Position numbers and translations under genes: made by a program. From assembly GCF_031801495.1 (NCBI RefSeq), contig NZ_JAOEGC010000001.1:1922001-1986000 (forward strand): a stretch of DNA of 64,000 bases, written 5' to 3'. This DNA comes from Agrobacterium tumefaciens_K (GTDB taxonomy: Bacteria; Pseudomonadota; Alphaproteobacteria; Rhizobiales; Rhizobiaceae). Below, piece after piece: positions 59,851-64,000 of the stretch. The number at the start of each line of letters is the position of its first letter. Positions within the stretch are counted from its first letter, which is position 1. The notes under the pieces are model-generated. The model worked only from the letters and a program-made list of their open reading frames with translations, was not told where the DNA came from and did not search any database.

Positions 59851-61008
59851 ATGACTGCGCTTGCAGAACCAATGAAGAAAACTGACAGTGGTCCTTCTTT
59901 GGCAGAGCGGACCAATTCCGTCCTGCCGGAGCTGGCCCGGCGTGCCGCTTTGATCGACGCAAGCGACGGATTCGTTGGCGAGAATTACGGGCTGTTGAAG
60001 GAGGCCGGTCTTGTGGAGGCGGGTGTTCCCGTCGAACTGGGCGGACTTGGCGCGGACGTTTCCGACCTCGCGGACATGTTGAAATCCATCGCGCATGTCT
60101 GCGGATCGACGGCCCTTGCTTTTTCCATGCACACCCATCAGGTCGCCATTCCCGCGTGGCGCTGGCGACATCAGAAGGTGGCTGCGGTGGAACCGCTGCT
60201 GAGGCGTGTTGCGACGGAGCAGGTCATATTGCTGTCGAGTGGCGGGTCCGACTGGATCGGCGGATCGGGCAAGGCCACGAAGGTCGATGGTGGATATCGC
60301 ATCACCGCGCGCAAACGTTTCACCTCCGGCGCGGGCGCGGGCAACATCCTGATGACCGGCGCTGTCTGCGAAGAACAGGGCGGAGCGCGCAAGGTTATTC
60401 ATTTCGGCGTTCCGATGGCTGCGCCGGAGGTTTCCATCGTAGATACCTGGCGAACGCTCGGGATGAGGGGAACCGGCTCCAACGACGTGATGATCGAAAA
60501 TCTCTTCGTGCCGGATTCGAATATCGCCTTTTCCAGAAACGCGGGAGAATGGCACCCCGTATTTCACATCATTGGCACGGTCGCCTTTCCGTTGATCTAT
60601 GCTGTCTATCTTGGCGTTGCCGAAAGCGCCCGCGACATATCCGTCAAAATGGTCCGCGAAAAAGGCGCGAGCGATGACGTCATCGGTCTGGTAGGGCGCA
60701 TGGAAACGTCTCTGCGTGCCGCGCAGATGGCGCACCGCTGGATGCTGGACGTTGTTTCCCGGAATGCTCCGTCGGCGGAAACCATCAACGAGGTCATGAT
60801 TGGCCGTTCTCTGGTTGCCCGCCACGCGATAGAGGCGACGGAGCTTGCCATGGAAGTCGCGGGCGGCGCGGCATTTTATCGAGACAACGGGCTGGAACGT
60901 TGCTTCCGGGATGTGCAAGGCGCTCGCTATCATCCGCTGCAGCCGGGAGCGCAGGCCAGATATGCAGGCTCGTTCGCGCTCGGCCTGCCGACGGACACCA
61001 TCTTCTAG
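59851..61008 (+). CDS. Acyl-CoA dehydrogenase-fold flavoprotein
   Basis: This 385-aa flavoprotein has the acyl-CoA dehydrogenase fold: a helical N-terminal domain (GVPVELGGLGADVSDLADML), a beta domain with SSGGSDWIGGSGKATKVDGGYRI and SIVDTWRTLGMRGTGSNDV, and a helical C-terminus (GRSLVARHAIEATELAMEVAGGAAFYRD). I do not see the usual catalytic glutamate context (Y-E-G-x-x-x-I) near the end, which reads YAGSFALGLPTDTIF. It may therefore be one of the monooxygenase-like relatives (DszC type) rather than a beta-oxidation enzyme. The ATG at 59851 follows a strong CAGGAGGTACTGAT site. Confidence 0.87.
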   Translation: MTALAEPMKKTDSGPSLAERTNSVLPELARRAALIDASDGFVGENYGLLKEAGLVEAGVPVELGGLGADVSDLADMLKSIAHVCGSTALAFSMHTHQVAIPAWRWRHQKVAAVEPLLRRVATEQVILLSSGGSDWIGGSGKATKVDGGYRITARKRFTSGAGAGNILMTGAVCEEQGGARKVIHFGVPMAAPEVSIVDTWRTLGMRGTGSNDVMIENLFVPDSNIAFSRNAGEWHPVFHIIGTVAFPLIYAVYLGVAESARDISVKMVREKGASDDVIGLVGRMETSLRAAQMAHRWMLDVVSRNAPSAETINEVMIGRSLVARHAIEATELAMEVAGGAAFYRDNGLERCFRDVQGARYHPLQPGAQARYAGSFALGLPTDTIF

Positions 61009-61233
61009 GGGGAGCCCCGGCGGACGGCAGGTGCTGTTCCTCATCCTTTTTGATGCAGAAGCAGCACCTGTGGTAGCCGCTGATTTCTTTGAAAATCTAG
61101 CGAAGTCCCGCCCTTGATCCCGGATCGCATCGCGCATCCGGCTTTCGGAGCGGCTCATCGTGAAGCCGCTTTCCCGTCGTTCTCACATCGCCGTGAGAGT
61201 TCTGCTGCATCGCAAACTGACGATTGCGAAATC

Positions 61234-61259
61234 TTACATACGTGTTAGTATGTATGTAA
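61234..61259. promoter_or_regulatory. AcrR-like operator ahead of the RND efflux operon
   Basis: Outer arms TTACATAC (61234-61241) and GTATGTAA (61252-61259) are exact inverted repeats. The 24-base core closely resembles the E. coli acrAB operator, which has TACATAC and GTATGTA ends. A TTGCGA (61224-61229) and TAGTAT (61246-61251), 16 bases apart, are a plausible promoter with the -10 inside the operator. No TetR gene is in the window; it may follow the pump gene. The preceding 225 bases hold an AGGTGCTG/CAGCACCT hairpin (about 61031-61071) but no T run. Confidence 0.82.
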
Positions 61260-61292
61260 TTTTGGATTCAGTCTATGAACTCGGAGCGCGTA

Positions 61293-62477
61293 ATGGCGAA
61301 GAAATTGGGGCAGGTTTTGGCGGTGCTTTTGGCAGGCGCGGCGCTGGCGGGGTGCAGTGAGGAGCAGGCATCTGCGCCTCGTTCGATGCCGCCCGGCGTG
61401 GTGAAAGTTGTCACGGCCCAGCAGGAAGAACTGCCAATCACCAACGAACTGCCAGGGCGCATCGCGCCGACGCGGCTTGCGGAGGTGCGCCCGCGCGTAT
61501 CGGGAATCATCATTGAACGGGTTTTCGAGCAGGGCTCGCTGGTGAAGGAGGGTGACGTCCTTTACAAGATCGATCCGGCACCTTTCCAGGTTCGTGTCGA
61601 TAGCGCCGAAGCAACGCTTCGCCGGGCACAGGCTGCCCAGTTGCAGGCACGCCAGACGGCTGACCGTCAGCAGCAGCTCCGCCGCTCGAATGTCGGCTCG
61701 CAGCAGGAATTCGACAATGCGGTGGCTCTGCTTGCGCAGGCTGACGCCGAAGTGGCGGTTGCCGAGGCCGGTGTCGCCGAAGCGAAGCTGAACCTGCAAT
61801 ACGCCAATGTCACCGCACCGATCAGCGGACGTATCGGCCGCGCGCTGATTACCGAAGGTGCGCTTGTCAGCGCCACGGGTTCGGAAAATCTGGCGACGAT
61901 TCAACAGCTTGATCCGATCTATGCCGACTTCACACAGCCCGCTGCCGATCTCATCCGGCTGCGCAAGGCGTTGCAGGACGGTCAACTGATGACCGGGCCG
62001 AACGAGGCGGAAGTCAATCTTCTGTTCGATGACGGCAGCCGTTATCCGCAGCACGGGCGTCTGTTGTTCTCCGAAGCTGCTGTTGACGCGACGACCGGTC
62101 AGGTTACGCTGCGCGGTGAGTTCCCCAACCCGAACGGCGATCTGCTGCCGGGCATGTATGTCCGCGTCCAGATCCAGCAGGGCATCCAAAAGGCGGCATT
62201 CGCCGTTCCCCAGCAGGCGGTTCAGCGTGATGCGGGCGGTCAGGCAAGCGTGCTTGTCGTTAACGCCGAAGATACCGTAGAGCAGCGCCGCGTCAGCGTC
62301 GGCCGTGCCATAGGCGATCGCTGGGTGATTTCTGAAGGCCTCAAGAATGGTGATCGGGTTGTTGCCGAAGGCTTCCAGAAGACGGCGCCCGGCGCGAAGG
62401 TTAAGCCCGAAGCCTGGACGGAAGCCGGTGACGCCGCGCCCGCGACCGCAGATGCGGCGCCCGCCGCCAAGCAGTAA
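61293..62477 (+). CDS. RND efflux periplasmic adaptor (AcrA-type membrane fusion lipoprotein)
   Basis: This 394-aa adaptor links the inner-membrane pump to an outer-membrane channel. It has a lipoprotein signal ending in the lipobox LAGC (about Cys 19), a first beta-barrel/lipoyl half (ELPGRIAPTRLAEVRPRVSGI), a coiled-coil hairpin rich in Gln and Ala (about 90-160), and the second lipoyl half (NLQYANVTAPISGRIGRALI). I prefer the ATG at 61293, which has GGAG six bases upstream, to the one at 61275, which has no site. The pump gene starts 11 bases after its stop. Confidence 0.92.
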   Translation: MAKKLGQVLAVLLAGAALAGCSEEQASAPRSMPPGVVKVVTAQQEELPITNELPGRIAPTRLAEVRPRVSGIIIERVFEQGSLVKEGDVLYKIDPAPFQVRVDSAEATLRRAQAAQLQARQTADRQQQLRRSNVGSQQEFDNAVALLAQADAEVAVAEAGVAEAKLNLQYANVTAPISGRIGRALITEGALVSATGSENLATIQQLDPIYADFTQPAADLIRLRKALQDGQLMTGPNEAEVNLLFDDGSRYPQHGRLLFSEAAVDATTGQVTLRGEFPNPNGDLLPGMYVRVQIQQGIQKAAFAVPQQAVQRDAGGQASVLVVNAEDTVEQRRVSVGRAIGDRWVISEGLKNGDRVVAEGFQKTAPGAKVKPEAWTEAGDAAPATADAAPAAKQ

Positions 62478-62488
62478 GGACTGGCTTC

Positions 62489-64000
62489 ATGGCACGCTTT
62501 TTTATCGATCGCCCGATTTTCGCATGGGTCGTTGCGATTTTCATCATGCTGGCGGGTTTGCTCGCCATTCCCATGCTGCCGATTGCGCAATATCCGAATG
62601 TTGCGCCGCCGCAAATCTCCGTGTCCACGACCTATCCCGGCGCGTCACCCGAAGACATTTATCAAAGCGTCACGCGTCCTATCGAGGAGGAGCTGAACGG
62701 CGTTCCCGGCCTCATCTATTTCGAGTCGACCTCGGAATCCTCGGGCCGTATCTCCATCAACGTCACCTTCGCGCCCGGCACGAATATCGGCGAGGCGCAG
62801 GTTGAAGTTCAGAACCGCATCGCCCGCGTCGAGCCACGCCTGCCGCAGGCCGTGACGCAGCAGGGTATGCGTGTCGAGCAGGCGGGTACCGCGTTTCTGA
62901 TGATGGTGGCTCTCACCTCCGTCGACGGCAATACGGATGCCATTGGCCTTGGCGACTATCTCAGCCGTAACGTGGTCGGTGAAATCCGCCGTGTTCCGGG
63001 TGTCGGCAGTGCACAGCTCTTTGCGACGCAGCGCTCCATGCGTATCTGGATGGACCCGGACAAGATGCTTGGCCTCGGGTTGACCTCGTCGGATGTCATC
63101 AATTCCATCCAGGCGCAGAACTCCCAGGTCGCGGCAGGCCGCATCGGCGCATCTCCGAACCCGATTGGCCAGCAGATATCGGCGACCGTCAACGTGCAGG
63201 GCCAGCTGACGTCTCCGGAGGAATTCGGCTCCATCGTGCTGCGCGCCAATCCCGATGGCTCGTCCGTCCGGTTGCGTGACGTGGCACGCGTCGAGGTCGG
63301 TGGCGAAAGCTACAACTTCTCGAGTCGCCTGAACGGCAAGCCCAGCGCCGCGATCGGCGTTCAGCTTTCACCGACAGGCAATGCGTTGCAGACGTCCGAG
63401 GGCGTCAAGGCGACCATGGAGGAGCTGTCGCGGTATTTCCCGCCGGGCATCGAGTACGAAGTCCCCTACGATACGAGCCCGTTCGTCAAGGTGTCCATCG
63501 AGAAGGTGATCCACACCCTGATCGAGGCGATGATCCTCGTCTTCGTGGTGATGTTCCTCTTTCTACAGAACATCCGCTACACCATCATTCCAACGCTGGT
63601 GGTGCCCGTGGCGCTACTCGGCACCTGCGCGGTCATGTTCGTATCGGGATTCTCGATCAACGTGTTGACCATGTTCGCCATGGTTCTGGCCATCGGTATT
63701 CTCGTGGATGACGCCATCGTCGTGGTGGAGAACGTCGAGCGCATCATGGCGGAGGAGCATCTTTCGCCAAAGGAAGCGACACGCAAGGCAATGGGCCAGA
63801 TTTCCGGCGCCATCATCGGTATCACGCTGGTTCTGACGGCGGTGTTCGTGCCCATGGCCTTTTTCCCGGGCGCGGTCGGCATCATCTATCAGCAGTTCAG
63901 TCTGACGATGGTGGTTTCGATCCTGTTCTCGGGCTTTCTTGCGTTGTCGTTGACACCGGCACTCTGCGCGACCTTCCTGAAACCGATCAAGGGTGGACAT
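62489..64000 (+). CDS. RND efflux pump inner-membrane transporter (AcrB/HAE1 type), 5' part
   Basis: This is the first 504 codons of a proton-driven efflux pump of about 1050 residues; it is open to the window edge. It starts MARFFIDRPIFAWVVAIFIML, as AcrB-type pumps do. The N-terminal porter domain has PGASPEDIYQSVTRPIEEEL and ESTSESSGRISINVTFAPGT. The proton-relay aspartates are in GILVDDAIVVVENVER (about 405-420), and FVPMAFFPG follows. The substrate class is hydrophobic and amphipathic drug-like or plant compounds (known for the family). It is the second gene of the operon under the AcrR-like operator. Confidence 0.94.
   Translation, partial: MARFFIDRPIFAWVVAIFIMLAGLLAIPMLPIAQYPNVAPPQISVSTTYPGASPEDIYQSVTRPIEEELNGVPGLIYFESTSESSGRISINVTFAPGTNIGEAQVEVQNRIARVEPRLPQAVTQQGMRVEQAGTAFLMMVALTSVDGNTDAIGLGDYLSRNVVGEIRRVPGVGSAQLFATQRSMRIWMDPDKMLGLGLTSSDVINSIQAQNSQVAAGRIGASPNPIGQQISATVNVQGQLTSPEEFGSIVLRANPDGSSVRLRDVARVEVGGESYNFSSRLNGKPSAAIGVQLSPTGNALQTSEGVKATMEELSRYFPPGIEYEVPYDTSPFVKVSIEKVIHTLIEAMILVFVVMFLFLQNIRYTIIPTLVVPVALLGTCAVMFVSGFSINVLTMFAMVLAIGILVDDAIVVVENVERIMAEEHLSPKEATRKAMGQISGAIIGITLVLTAVFVPMAFFPGAVGIIYQQFSLTMVVSILFSGFLALSLTPALCATFLKPIKGGH

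Noticed and set aside
1..64000. tRNA, rRNA, CRISPR, prophage or insertion sequence
   Set aside because: I looked for cloverleaf-like segments, regular spaced repeats, transposase or integrase motifs and phage modules and found none I could support by eye. A tRNAscan or Rfam run would be decisive.

Overview
The window looks like chromosomal or chromid DNA of a Rhizobiaceae bacterium close to Agrobacterium. Supporting signs are high GC with strong GC3, minCDE preceded by a CtrA box, a damage-inducible imuA-imuB-dnaE2 cassette with the alphaproteobacterial GAAC-N7-GAAC LexA box, many solute ABC and TRAP uptake systems, several c-di-GMP enzymes, and dispersed rhizobial palindromic repeats. I saw no rRNA, tRNA, CRISPR array, transposase or phage module. 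The first and last genes are cut by the window ends.

Layout: (1) 1-4593, a TRAP uptake operon (dctM cut, dctQ, dctP) behind a GntR/FadR-type regulator with a palindromic operator, plus a HAD phosphatase. (2) 5020-6865, minCDE. (3) 6921-11169, two paralogous orphan amino-acid-type binding proteins and a membrane GGDEF-EAL protein. (4) 11455-12816, an amidase. (5) 12951-22863, a divergent sugar locus: ROK repressor, Gfo/Idh dehydrogenase and ThuA-like protein on the minus strand; CUT1 ABC transporter, sugar isomerase/epimerase-like enzyme and a second Gfo/Idh dehydrogenase on the plus strand. (6) 23059-24710, glycerate 2-kinase and a DUF1304 membrane protein. (7) 24872-30395, the SOS mutagenesis cassette. 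(8) 30462-32818, a divergent AraC regulator and MFS exporter. (9) 32865-40704, a YtfQRT-YjfF-type sugar ABC operon with a GntR/FCD regulator, divergent from a xylonate-type dehydratase. (10) 41268-48896, a peptide/nickel-family ABC transporter in one operon with a class V aminotransferase, divergent from a class I/II aminotransferase. (11) 49095-52933, an FtsK translocase lacking membrane segments and an Ldh_2-family oxidoreductase. (12) 52945-58966, a signalling cluster: GGDEF-EAL protein, PhcB-like methyltransferase with a CtrA box, ureidoglycine aminohydrolase, and duplicated-PAS GGDEF protein. (13) 58997-61008, HxlR regulator divergent from an acyl-CoA dehydrogenase-like flavoprotein. (14) 61234-64000, an RND efflux pair behind an AcrR-like operator, with the pump gene cut at the window end.

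Most of the window is nutrient scavenging with a dedicated regulator beside each transporter. The least ordinary parts are the methyltransferase/c-di-GMP cluster with its CtrA box at 55227, the double-dehydrogenase sugar locus with symmetric operators, the membrane-less FtsK, and the base-composition mosaic inside dnaE2. Starts were chosen by ribosome binding site, gene overlap and family length, so several differ from the longest open frame.
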